Assembly (NCBI GenBank): GCA_937890005.1
Contig: CALBZA010000040.1
Span: forward strand, 7,817-71,816
Length of the DNA stretch: 64,000 nucleotides
Direction of reading: 5' to 3'
Origin: an uncultured Verrucomicrobia subdivision 3 bacterium
GTDB lineage: Bacteria > Verrucomicrobiota > Verrucomicrobiia > Limisphaerales > DASXHY01
Below, in pieces: positions 18,262 through 26,851 of the stretch. The first letter of the stretch is position 1. Each line of letters starts with the position of its first letter. The translations under genes were made by a program, and so were the position numbers. The notes under the pieces were generated by a model. That model did no database searches and was not told the origin of the DNA. It worked only from the letters and a program-made list of their open reading frames with translations.

Positions 18262-18445
18262 AAATTCCTTTTCTGTGTTGTTGTTATTTGCATGCCGCCA
18301 AACCGGGCTGCCCAAGGGCTGCTGTGGCGGCGAATTCGCCACACTGCTTCGGAACTTCGTTTCGTTCAGCTGGGAGGTTTCCAGCAATTCGCGGGTAGGT
18401 TTTCCGCTGCTTTGACTGTGGTGGTTACCGGATCAACCTTTTGGG

Positions 18446-19024
18446 ATGGAGAAACGATTCGAGGACCGGCGAGCCATAGGAAGGCGGCAAGAAGGCGAGG
18501 AGCTGAAGGTTGCAGACAGCCAATCGACACTGGGAGCATCAACTTCTGAGTTCAGTTTTTCCGCAAAGCCTGTGGTCAGGGCCGGGATTGTTCTCGGTCT
18601 TGGCTTCGGCGGTTTCGCAGATGGCATCGTGCTTCATCAGATTCTCGGTTGGCATCATCTGGTTTGCATCACTGCACACTGCGAGCCGACTTCGATCGAA
18701 CATTTGCAGCGTCAGAACACGCAGGACGGTTTCTTTCATCTCGCGGTCTGGATCGTTTCACTTGTTGGAACCGCGATGTTGTTTCGCGCGGCGCGCTCGG
18801 GCCGAATCTGGTCCGGCAAAGTGCTTGCCGGAGCCATGCTGGCGGGTTGGGGCCTGTTCAACTTCGTTGAAGGGTTGATCGATCACCAGATTCTTGGAAT
18901 TCACCACGTCCTGCCGGGACATCCGCAGCAGTTTCTGTGGGACATGCTGTTTCTGGCAACCGGCCCCCTTTTCGGGCTGGCTGGTTGGTGGATGATCCGC
19001 GCTGGAAAACGCGAAGCTCGATAA
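18446..19024 (+). CDS. DUF2243 membrane protein
   Basis: 192 residues. The core GLGFGGFADGIVLHQILGWHH near 50-70 and the second FVEGLIDHQILGIHHVLPG near 134-152 are the paired His-rich motifs of DUF2243. Four membrane segments are seen. The two HQILG-type motifs suggest metal or haem binding within the membrane, but no function is established. The first 45 residues are polar and not expected for the family, so the true start may be downstream; no better start codon is visible. It is divergent from the Mn-catalase. Confidence 0.85.
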   Translation: MEKRFEDRRAIGRRQEGEELKVADSQSTLGASTSEFSFSAKPVVRAGIVLGLGFGGFADGIVLHQILGWHHLVCITAHCEPTSIEHLQRQNTQDGFFHLAVWIVSLVGTAMLFRAARSGRIWSGKVLAGAMLAGWGLFNFVEGLIDHQILGIHHVLPGHPQQFLWDMLFLATGPLFGLAGWWMIRAGKREAR

Positions 19025-19070
19025 ACGCAACGAAGGAGTCCTGATGACGTTTCCTTCGCGGCGCGGCATT

Positions 19071-21512
19071 TCATTGGAACGCAAGAGCGCCGGGCGCGAA
19101 CCCAAGCCGGTCGCCGAGCACGAGCAGTTCCTTCAAACAATTGGCTGCCTCCTCATCCCCCGTTTCCGACCGTTGCTTGAGTTCGGGTAATGTGGTTCTC
19201 CGGATGTTCCAGAAAACGTTCTGCACTTCGGCCACGTTGAGGCCAAGTGGCAGGGGCATCATGATCCGCGCGATTTCCTGAAGTTCCTTGACGGCATCGA
19301 GGTTATTTGGATTCGCGGCAATTTCATGGATCGTTTTCTCCATCCGGTTCTTTACGGCGTAACTGATGTCGGCATCAAGAACGGCCGGACCCCGCGACTG
19401 GGCGTCGTTCACAAGGCTCGAGAGTTGTTCGATATCCGTGTGGCCGTTGGTGAACTGGCGGCGGATGTTGCTGTGCAAGGTCAGATCCCATGCAACCTGC
19501 AATCCGCCCGGCAGGGGCGCGCCCGCGCTTTCCAGAAACTTCATCAGCGGCGCGTAACGGTCTGTGATGTTCTTGAATCGACCTTCGAGATCTTCGCGGG
19601 CTGACGCAACAATCTCGTTCAAAATGCGCCGCTGCTCGTCCTTGAACAGCGAACGCAATGTGTACGACGAGCCGCCAAAGTGCTGGTCGATCAGGCGGAT
19701 GATCTGCGGCAGATCGACGATTTCAAAAGCGCCCTGAAGCTGGCGGGTCATTTCGTCGAACGCCTCCTGCGATGGAAATTTTCCGACGCCGCCGATCAGA
19801 TTGTGTTCGCCCATGTAGAGAATCGCATAGGCAAGATGTTCCGTTTCCTCGGTGATTTCCGACATGACACAGACCCGTCCCGTCGCGAGTTTGGTTTTTC
19901 CGGTGGTGAGGGTCTGGCGTTGCTCGTCTTCGAACGTGAACGAGAAGACCCGCGTGCGTTTGTCGTATTCCTTGAAGAGTGAGCTGATGGCGTAGTGGGC
20001 AACGGCCTTCTTCCAGTCGATCATCGCGGGTTTCACGAACTTCTCATAGATGACCCGGCCGTCCTTGTGTTCGTGAATGTTGCTCTTCGCGTGTTCCAGT
20101 CGCTCGAGGAATGGAGGCTCGAAATCGCGGTCGAACAATTCGTTTGCGAGCTGAATCACGCGCGCGGCGTATTGAATCACCTGGACGGTTTCGATTCCTG
20201 AAAGTTCGTCGAAGAACCAGCCGCAGCTGGTGTACATGAGCATGGCGTGCCGTTGCAGTTCCAGAAGTTTGAGCGCAACGATCTTTTCGGCATCATTCAG
20301 TTCCCCTTTCGCCTGGGCGGCAAAGAAGCGGTTTCGGCTTTCTTCCGACCGGTCGAGGATGATTTCGATGTAGGCGTTGCGCGCCTCCCACGGATCGCGC
20401 AACAGTTCTCCGGCCCGCGCGGCGTAAAGCGGTTCCAGTTCATCGCGGAGCCAGTCCAGAGCCGCCCGCAACGGAGCGCGCCATTTCTGATTCCAATCGC
20501 CATGGCCGCCGCTGTTGCAGCCGCAATCCTCCTTCCAGCGTCCGACGCCGTGCGAACAGCTCCAGGCGCTGCCTTCGTGAATCTGCGCTTCGTATTCCGG
20601 CGGATGTTTCTCCAGGAACTCGCCGTAGTTGGTGAGTTTCGCGAGGTTGTTCTGCTGAATGTGTTCCAGCGCGTAGGCGAGCGCCATCTCACCGTGGCGA
20701 TGGTGATGCCCGTACGATTCGCCATCGGTGGCGATGTGAACCAGTTGATCGGCGCTGTCGTCATCGGTAAATGCGCCAAGAATCCGGCTGGCAAAACGTT
20801 CCCCGCTGACGAGCAACTTTTCAAAGGCGACCGCCTGCGATACCGGCGCGTCGTAGAAGAACACGCTGATCTTCCGGCCCGACGGGAGATTAATGAGATA
20901 AGGGCGCCTGGGATCGATGCGTGCGCCATTCGCGTCATTCCATTCCTTATCGCCGAGTTTTCGAACGGCGCTTGCCTGAAACGGCGAGAGAATCGTGAAG
21001 AGGATTCCCTGTTCCGCGAGCGCTTCCAATGTCGGTGTATCGGCCGCGGTTTCGGACAGCCAGATGCCCTCGGGCTTTCGTCCGAAACGCGATTCAAAAT
21101 CACGAATGCCCCAAACGATCTGCGTGGTTTTGTCGCGCTGGTTCGCGAGCGGCATGATCATGTGATTGTAAACCTGCGCGAGTGCGGAGCCGTGGCCGGA
21201 GAAACGTTCGCGGCTGATCTTGTCCGCGAGAACGATGGCGTCGTGGGTCTCCGGCATCTTGTCCTTCATCCACGCCAGCAGCGTTGGACCGATGTTGAAG
21301 CTGATCTTGGAGAAGTTGCTGGTGATTTTCTCAATCCGGCCTTCGCCATTGATGATCCGTGCGGCGGCATTGGGCGCGTAACATTCGACGGCGATGCGCT
21401 CGTTCCAATCGTGCCACGGCGCGGCGGAATCCTGAATTTCAACCGACTCCAGCCACGGATTCTCACGGGGAGGCTGATAGAAATGTCCGTGGATGCAGAT
21501 AAATTTTTCCAT
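19071..21512 (-). CDS. GH57-type glycoside hydrolase with DUF3536 domain
   Basis: 813 residues from the ATG at 21512, where MEKFICIHGHFYQPPRENPW is the expected beginning; the frame is open upstream to 21596. The N-terminal 350 residues are a GH57 barrel: HGHFYQPPREN, then PTLLAWMKDKMPETH, GIWLSETAADTPTLEAL (catalytic-region Glu) and HIATDGESYGHHHRHGEMAL. Residues about 400-780 match DUF3536. GH57 enzymes act on alpha-glucans (amylase, branching or amylopullulanase activity). Members with DUF3536 are uncharacterised as far as I know. No signal peptide, so it is cytoplasmic. Confidence 0.9.
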   Translation of the reverse strand: MEKFICIHGHFYQPPRENPWLESVEIQDSAAPWHDWNERIAVECYAPNAAARIINGEGRIEKITSNFSKISFNIGPTLLAWMKDKMPETHDAIVLADKISRERFSGHGSALAQVYNHMIMPLANQRDKTTQIVWGIRDFESRFGRKPEGIWLSETAADTPTLEALAEQGILFTILSPFQASAVRKLGDKEWNDANGARIDPRRPYLINLPSGRKISVFFYDAPVSQAVAFEKLLVSGERFASRILGAFTDDDSADQLVHIATDGESYGHHHRHGEMALAYALEHIQQNNLAKLTNYGEFLEKHPPEYEAQIHEGSAWSCSHGVGRWKEDCGCNSGGHGDWNQKWRAPLRAALDWLRDELEPLYAARAGELLRDPWEARNAYIEIILDRSEESRNRFFAAQAKGELNDAEKIVALKLLELQRHAMLMYTSCGWFFDELSGIETVQVIQYAARVIQLANELFDRDFEPPFLERLEHAKSNIHEHKDGRVIYEKFVKPAMIDWKKAVAHYAISSLFKEYDKRTRVFSFTFEDEQRQTLTTGKTKLATGRVCVMSEITEETEHLAYAILYMGEHNLIGGVGKFPSQEAFDEMTRQLQGAFEIVDLPQIIRLIDQHFGGSSYTLRSLFKDEQRRILNEIVASAREDLEGRFKNITDRYAPLMKFLESAGAPLPGGLQVAWDLTLHSNIRRQFTNGHTDIEQLSSLVNDAQSRGPAVLDADISYAVKNRMEKTIHEIAANPNNLDAVKELQEIARIMMPLPLGLNVAEVQNVFWNIRRTTLPELKQRSETGDEEAANCLKELLVLGDRLGFAPGALAFQ

Positions 21513-21670
21513 GGCCACCAGTCTCCGTTTTCCACTCCGGCCAACAATAGGGGGCTTTCCCCGTTCGAATGGGAGCGCGGCAGCCGCGGAGGTCACGAGG
21601 CGGAACTGTCGGGGAGAGAACGTCCGCCTTCGCCCGTCGCGAGCTACAGTTTTCTGGAACTGTTCTTAAC

Positions 21671-24280
21671 TCAACGCCATTCGTGCTTCGGATACCGACG
21701 CTGCAGCTCAGATTTGATCTTCGGATAATGCTCGCGCCAGAAGTTGGAGAGATCCTGAGTGACCTGAACCGGCTTCATTCCGGGAGTCAAAATGTGAACG
21801 AGCACCGGCACGCGGCCCATCGCGATCTTCGGCGTTTGTGTCACATCGTAAAGCTCCTGAATGCGCATCGCGATGTGCGGAGGATTGCCGGGTTCGTAGG
21901 TGATTTTTGGAGTGCGTCCGTTTGGAAGCGAAAGGCGTTCCGGCGCATGTTTGTCGAGAAGTTCGCGCTGAGCCTGCGACAGCCACGATTTCACGACCGG
22001 TTTGACGTCCTTGTCCTTGATGTCCTTGTAGCCAATCGCGCCGTGACAAAGTTGTTCAATCAACGTCTTCCGATCGGCATCGGTAATTGGAGGCAGTTCA
22101 AACTCCGGACACCACTTGCTCAACAGGTTCAATCGGAGAATCCATTGTTCGACCGTGTGATCCCATTCCTTGAGCGTCAGGCGCTCCGCGATGACTTCCT
22201 CGGCGAGCAATCGCGCCGCGGCATCGGCGGGCGGCGGTTCGATGCGTTTTGCCGAGAGGGCGAGTCCGCGGAAGCGTGAAAGTTCCGCGGCGACGACGCG
22301 TTTCTGCGTCGCATCGAACATCACGCGCAGGTCTCGTTCGATGTCATCGGGAAAGAGTTCGTGCAGCCATTCCGGTTGAATGGCGGTGGCCAGCGAAAGG
22401 ATGGTATTCACTTCCTTGTCCTTGCCTTCGACTTCACGAACTTCTGCCGCGACAAAAAGCTGGCTGTGTTGAACGGTGCTTTCGCGGGCCAGCACGCCGC
22501 GACGGCCGTGAACGAGTTCGCATCGAAGCGTTCCCTGATCGAGCCGGTGTGCCACACGGTCGGAGAATCCAATCAACACGCATTTCTGCAAGGCCTCGTC
22601 CTTCACTTCGCGCGGCTGGACGTCGAGCCCTTCGCGTTCGGCGATGCGTAGGAAATGGTCGAGCAGGGGACCGACCTGTCGTGCAGTGACGGCGTGAATG
22701 CCAAGCTTGCGGCAGGCATCCAGGCGAAACTGATTCTTCGCCGCAAACGTCCACGCGCGCATCAGAATCCAGAAATCCGAGGAAGCCTTTTCGCCGAGCA
22801 AATCTTCGCGCAACTGATTCGTTGCCTTGTCCACGCCGCGCAACAGGAGATCGCGTCCCTGCGTGAGTGCTGCGACCAATGCGGCCTGATAAACACAGCC
22901 GTATTCCTGTGCCGCCAGCAACATGCGCGCGTAACGCGGGTGGACCGGAAACGCGAGCATCTTTCGACCAACGGGAGTGATCTGCAACGTTTGTGGTGCA
23001 GGTTTCAGCGCGCCCAAATCGGCCAGCAATTCTTCCGCATGCGCGAGGCTTTGTTCGTCGGGCGGTTCAAGCCAGCGGAACTTGCGCAAATCTTCAATGC
23101 CCGCGGCCTTCAACGTAAGAACCACTTCGGCCAGGTCGAGCCGCTTGATCTCGGGCAGTTCCTGTGCGGCGCGATGCGAATGTTCCTCACGCGACCAGAG
23201 CCGCATGCAAACGCCCGGCGCAGTGCGGCCCGCGCGGCCGGCGCGTTGATCGGCTGAGGACTGGCTGATCTTTTCGACGAGCAGCGTATTGATGCCGCGA
23301 TAGGCATCGTATCGCGGAATGCGCGCGAGCCCGGAATCGATCACGAGCCGGACGCCGTCAATCGTGAGCGACGTTTCCGCGACATTTGTGGAAACGACAA
23401 CTTTCGGCTGACGATAGCGCGCGACGGCTGCGTCCTGGTCCTTTGGCGACAGTTCGCCGTGCAATGGGAGCAGAATAAAACCGCGCGATTCGTCCGTGTG
23501 CCGAATGGCTTCAATCGTTTGAAAAATCTCAAATCCGCCCGGCATGAACACGAGCACGTCGCCGGTTCCACCGGATCGAACGTATCGGCTGAACGCATCC
23601 GCCGCCTGATCCCAGATCGGTCGCCTGTCGGTGTAACTCGGTTCGGATGCGTAACGGATCTCGACCGGAAAGGTGCGTCCGGCGGAGGTCAGGACGGCGC
23701 AGGGATGACGGGTGATTGCGGATTGCGGATTGTGGATTGCGGATTTCTCCCGCTGACGGGTTTGGGAGAAGTAGTCGGCGAGCTGGTCGGCGTCCAGAGT
23801 CGCGGACATCACAGCGAGTTTCAGGTCGGGCCGTTGTGATTCCTGGACGTCGAGGGCGCGGGCGAGCGTGATGTCTCCGTAAAGATGGCGTTCATGAAAC
23901 TCGTCGAACAGCAGCGCGGTGACGCCTTTGAGCGAAGGATCGTCAATCATCTGCCGCAACAGGACGCCTTCGGTGACAAAGCGAATCTTCGTGTCGCGCG
24001 ACGTGACGTTTTCGAAACGGATTTGATAGCCGACTTCTTTGCCGAGCTGGACGCCAAGTTCTTCCGCGACGCGTGTGGCGAGCAATCGTGCGGCGAGCCG
24101 GCGCGGTTGGAGAATGACGACCTGTCCGTTCTCAAGCAGTCCGGACTGTAAAAGCATTTGCGGAACCTGCGTGGTTTTGCCGGAGCCGGTTGGTGCGGAG
24201 AGAATGAGGCGGTTGCCCGACCGCAGCGATTCGATGATCTGCGGCTGGATTTCCCAAATGGGAAGCGAGGTATCAGGCAC
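21671..24280 (-). CDS. hrpB: ATP-dependent helicase HrpB
   Basis: 869 residues, DEAH/RHA-type. Walker A is GSGKT at 32-36, DEFHERH near 126 (motif II) and MSATLDADQLADYF (motif III). The helicase C domain includes STNVAETSLTIDGVR and QRAGRAGRTAPGVC (motif VI). The family C-terminal signature VTQDLSNFWREHYPKIKSEL is followed by RRYPKHEWR. HrpB is a putative RNA helicase; its bacterial role is little known. Residues about 178-189 (KSAIHNPQSAIT) are encoded by a heptamer repeat inserted between motif III and the next strand. Its start lies close to the TMEM14 gene. Confidence 0.93.
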   Translation of the reverse strand: MPDTSLPIWEIQPQIIESLRSGNRLILSAPTGSGKTTQVPQMLLQSGLLENGQVVILQPRRLAARLLATRVAEELGVQLGKEVGYQIRFENVTSRDTKIRFVTEGVLLRQMIDDPSLKGVTALLFDEFHERHLYGDITLARALDVQESQRPDLKLAVMSATLDADQLADYFSQTRQREKSAIHNPQSAITRHPCAVLTSAGRTFPVEIRYASEPSYTDRRPIWDQAADAFSRYVRSGGTGDVLVFMPGGFEIFQTIEAIRHTDESRGFILLPLHGELSPKDQDAAVARYRQPKVVVSTNVAETSLTIDGVRLVIDSGLARIPRYDAYRGINTLLVEKISQSSADQRAGRAGRTAPGVCMRLWSREEHSHRAAQELPEIKRLDLAEVVLTLKAAGIEDLRKFRWLEPPDEQSLAHAEELLADLGALKPAPQTLQITPVGRKMLAFPVHPRYARMLLAAQEYGCVYQAALVAALTQGRDLLLRGVDKATNQLREDLLGEKASSDFWILMRAWTFAAKNQFRLDACRKLGIHAVTARQVGPLLDHFLRIAEREGLDVQPREVKDEALQKCVLIGFSDRVAHRLDQGTLRCELVHGRRGVLARESTVQHSQLFVAAEVREVEGKDKEVNTILSLATAIQPEWLHELFPDDIERDLRVMFDATQKRVVAAELSRFRGLALSAKRIEPPPADAAARLLAEEVIAERLTLKEWDHTVEQWILRLNLLSKWCPEFELPPITDADRKTLIEQLCHGAIGYKDIKDKDVKPVVKSWLSQAQRELLDKHAPERLSLPNGRTPKITYEPGNPPHIAMRIQELYDVTQTPKIAMGRVPVLVHILTPGMKPVQVTQDLSNFWREHYPKIKSELQRRYPKHEWR
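23714..23748 (-). repeat. Heptamer repeat inside hrpB
   Basis: Five 7-base units on the plus strand, GATTGCG, GATTGCG, GATTGTG, GATTGCG and GATTTCT, read in frame on the minus strand as an Asn-Pro-Gln-Ser-Ala-Ile type string within the helicase. Confidence 0.85.
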
Positions 24281-24304
24281 AGGAACGAAAACGGAAACGT
24301 CGGA

Positions 24305-24610
24305 CTAAACGTGCCGCAGGACCAGCGCAACGAGCGTGACGATGAGCATCATTCCGGCGGGCATGAATTTCCTGGTTTTTGCCAGCCGAATTCCGAACAC
24401 CACGAGCAGGAGAGTCATCACGACGTCCGCAATGCCGCGGGCGGCGGGAGGTGAAAGGAGATTGGGAATGGCCGTGAGAATCAGGACTGCGGCGAACGCC
24501 ACCGACATGATGAGGGACACCTGGCTCTTGCCCTTGAGGAAGCCGATCAGGCCGCCAATGATGAGCAGCACGATGTAAATCCACAGCACTTTGGTGGCGA
24601 AATCTTGCAT
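24305..24610 (-). CDS. TMEM14-family small membrane protein
   Basis: 101 residues with four membrane segments. GGLIGFLKGKSQVSLIMSVAFA is the conserved N-terminal region of TMEM14-like proteins, and FGIRLAKTRKFMPAGMM the C-terminal one. Bacterial and plastid members have been linked to lipid or porphyrin traffic in other organisms; here only the family can be stated. It ends 24 bases before the hrpB start and follows the CPXCG gene on the same strand. Confidence 0.82.
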   Translation of the reverse strand: MQDFATKVLWIYIVLLIIGGLIGFLKGKSQVSLIMSVAFAAVLILTAIPNLLSPPAARGIADVVMTLLLVVFGIRLAKTRKFMPAGMMLIVTLVALVLRHV

Positions 24611-24625
24611 GGGGCGAAAGGTGCC

Positions 24626-24805
24626 TCAACCGGGCGCGACGTCCAAGCTCAGAATTTCCCCGTCCTCGCACTCCACCGTGACTTCAAAAGGCCGGCAGCA
24701 AACCTCGCAATCACTAGTGAACCGCTGGCTCGGCTGGTCGGTGTCGATGTTTACGGTCGATTCCTGGCCGCAGAACGGGCACTGGATGCTCTCGGGAATT
24801 TCCAC
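24626..24805 (-). CDS. CPXCG-motif cysteine-rich small protein
   Basis: A 59-residue gene starting at a GTG (plus-strand CAC 24803-24805), with an in-frame stop two codons upstream that fixes the start. It reads MEIPESIQCPFCGQ, then SDCEVCCRPFEVTVECEDG. The CPFCG and DCEVCCRPF pair is the signature of the CPXCG cysteine-rich (zinc-ribbon-like) family. The four Cys of the two knuckles are intact. Function is unknown. It lies 15 bases upstream of the TMEM14 gene, so likely in one transcript with it and hrpB. Confidence 0.85.
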   Translation of the reverse strand: MEIPESIQCPFCGQESTVNIDTDQPSQRFTSDCEVCCRPFEVTVECEDGEILSLDVAPG

Positions 24806-24922
24806 GCCTCAGCAGTACGCCTTGGGGCACTGCAATACAAGCGCGAGTTCCGTGCATGAAATGCGGATATTTGGACGATGGGGTTCTGGAATGGAATTTC
24901 CAAAAATGGAATTCTCATTAAT

Positions 24923-25050
24923 ACCGTGCTTCAGCGCGGTGAAATTGGGTGAACACCAGAGCCGTTTCCAACGGCTCTGGCGAATGGAAGAAAAGCTGTT
25001 AAAACAGCTGAATTCCGCACCATTTCCGACACCCCGCTGAAGCGGTGGGT
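24923..25050 (+). repeat. Four-palindrome dispersed element, copy 2
   Basis: Same order and orientation as the copy at 8506. A: ACCGTGCT-TC-AGCGCGGT at 24923-24940, one mismatch. B: a perfect 11-bp stem beginning CCAGAGCCGTT and ending at 24980. C: AGCTGTT-AA-AACAGCT at 24994-25009, identical to copy 1. D: ACCCCGCT-GA-AGCGGTGGGT at 25031-25050, imperfect. It lies between the small CPXCG gene and the double esterase. Confidence 0.85.
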
Positions 25051-25096
25051 AATGAAAGTGCGGCTCAGCGTTTCCGCAGGATTTCAGCACCTTTTG

Positions 25097-26851
25097 TCAG
25101 CGCAGCAGGAAAGGCTTCAATGGGTTTTCAACAAGGGCGTTTAATCCGGTCACCACACACTTCGCATTCAGCTCCGCTCCCGCTTTGCTCGTGTGCGTGT
25201 GTTCGTCTGCGAACAACGATTCCACCGCGTCGCGTCCAAGTTCTTCGTAACGTTGGGCCACCTGTTCGTTCAGGTTTATGAATGCCACTCCTTCCGCTTG
25301 CGCCACCTGTTCGGCCCATCCGGCATAACTGTCGTTGTTGCGGACGATCTTTCCATCTTTCCAGATTTTTCGCGGGACGAGTGAACAGAGAATGGGCGTC
25401 GCACCTTTTGCACGCGTCTCAGAGATGAATTGCCGCAAATACCAGCCGTAGGTGTGAACCGTTTCGCGCTTCTTCGTGAGGGGATTGTCGATCTCTTCAG
25501 CTTCGTCGCCGATGCCCTTGATGGTCCCGCGGGCGCGGCTGTTGTCTGCAAGCGGACCGTTGTCGTTGTGGCCGAATTGCATCATGACGTAATCGCCCTT
25601 CTTCACCATGGCGAGAACGGCGGGCCACTGATTGTTGTAGAATGTCCGGCTGCTGGTGCCGCCGAGAGCGCGGTTCACCATGTTGATTTTCTTAAGATCA
25701 AAATGGGAACCGATAAAATCTCCCCAGCCCCATTGGCCGCCCGCGCCGTCGCCACGGCCATTGCGAACGGTCGAGTCGCCGATCAAAAACAGGGTCGGAT
25801 TTGACGGCGTGATGGGACGCGGCAGGTTGGCAGATGCAGCTCGATCTGCGGCGATGGACCTGCCTTTGGGAGAAAGGAACTTGCCGATCGGATTGCTGCG
25901 AAGACCTCTCAAGCCGGCGATCACGGCTTGCGCGTGCAGATCGGCGCCGGCGGCGTTGAAGTGCGTATGATCTTTCGGATACAGCTCCTTCACGGCTTCC
26001 GGTCCCATGGCCTGATATTTCTCCGCCATCATTTCGCTCAGATCGATGAATTGAACTCCCTCCGTGCGCGCGACTTCGCCGGCCCAAACGCCCCAGCTGC
26101 CGGAACCGCGTTCGATCTTTCCATCGCGCCAGATGTTTCTGAGCGTCAAGGAAAGCACGATCGGTGTGGCACCCCTGGCTTTCGTGTCGGCAATCATCTT
26201 GCGCAGATACCAGCCGTAGGTGTGAACGATCTCATGTTTCCTCGTGACGAGATTGTCGATCTCCTGGGTTTCGTCGCCAATGCCGCGAATCGATCCGCGG
26301 GCGCGCGACGTGTCGTTGATCGCGCCGGCATCGTTGTGACCGAATTGAATCAAAACAATGTCTCCGGGCTCCACCATCGCCATCAGTTCGTCCCAAAGGC
26401 CTTCGGTGATGAACGTTCGGCTGCTCCGTCCGCCCCGGGCGCGATTCACCACGTTGACTTTGTCTGAATCGAAATAGCTGCTGAACGGAACTGCCCAGCC
26501 CTGCTGCAGTTCTCCAGAGCCACGGGCGGCGGTGGAATCTCCGGCGATGAAAATCGTGGGGAGATTCGTGCGATTGGGAAGTGCGGTGGCGGGTGCGTTG
26601 GTTGCGAGATCGGGCGCGGGTGAAACGGTTGCTGAAATTTCAGAAGGTTTTTCAGACGACGACGCAGTTTGGCAGCCGCAGAGATTCACGACGAACGTGA
26701 CGAGCAGCAATGTGAGAAAACTGCGGACCGCGTTCGAACCTGCAGCGATGTTTCGCAGCGAAGATTCTGTGTCGTCCGAATCGAAGAAGTATGTTCGTGT
26801 CGAGGAACTGTTCTGATCTGAATCCTGCGGGCGGCAATCAATAATGCTCAT
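25097..26851 (-). CDS. Lipoprotein with two tandem SGNH (rhamnogalacturonan acetylesterase-like) domains
   Basis: 584 residues. Two homologous SGNH-hydrolase domains follow a lipobox LCGC near residue 60. Domain 1 has GDSTAARG, RARGGRSSRTF, QFGHNDAG and DHTHFN; domain 2 has GDSTVRNG, RALGGTSSRTF, QFGHNDNG and EHTHTS. These are the Ser, Gly, Asn and His/Asp blocks of CE12 rhamnogalacturonan acetylesterases. They remove acetyl groups from rhamnogalacturonan I. Both triads look intact. The ATG overlaps the PL11 stop (ATGA), so the two genes are coupled. The hydrophobic signal begins only at about residue 43, unusually far from this start. Confidence 0.9.
   Translation of the reverse strand: MSIIDCRPQDSDQNSSSTRTYFFDSDDTESSLRNIAAGSNAVRSFLTLLLVTFVVNLCGCQTASSSEKPSEISATVSPAPDLATNAPATALPNRTNLPTIFIAGDSTAARGSGELQQGWAVPFSSYFDSDKVNVVNRARGGRSSRTFITEGLWDELMAMVEPGDIVLIQFGHNDAGAINDTSRARGSIRGIGDETQEIDNLVTRKHEIVHTYGWYLRKMIADTKARGATPIVLSLTLRNIWRDGKIERGSGSWGVWAGEVARTEGVQFIDLSEMMAEKYQAMGPEAVKELYPKDHTHFNAAGADLHAQAVIAGLRGLRSNPIGKFLSPKGRSIAADRAASANLPRPITPSNPTLFLIGDSTVRNGRGDGAGGQWGWGDFIGSHFDLKKINMVNRALGGTSSRTFYNNQWPAVLAMVKKGDYVMMQFGHNDNGPLADNSRARGTIKGIGDEAEEIDNPLTKKRETVHTYGWYLRQFISETRAKGATPILCSLVPRKIWKDGKIVRNNDSYAGWAEQVAQAEGVAFINLNEQVAQRYEELGRDAVESLFADEHTHTSKAGAELNAKCVVTGLNALVENPLKPFLLR

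Noticed and set aside
17212..18549. Plus-strand open frame of 445 codons opposite the Mn-catalase
   Set aside because: It is the antisense of a catalase whose di-manganese ligands are all present; the antisense product has no motif.
20247..21728. Plus-strand open frame of 493 codons opposite GH57/DUF3536
   Set aside because: Same reasoning: an antisense shadow made possible by high GC, with no family signature.
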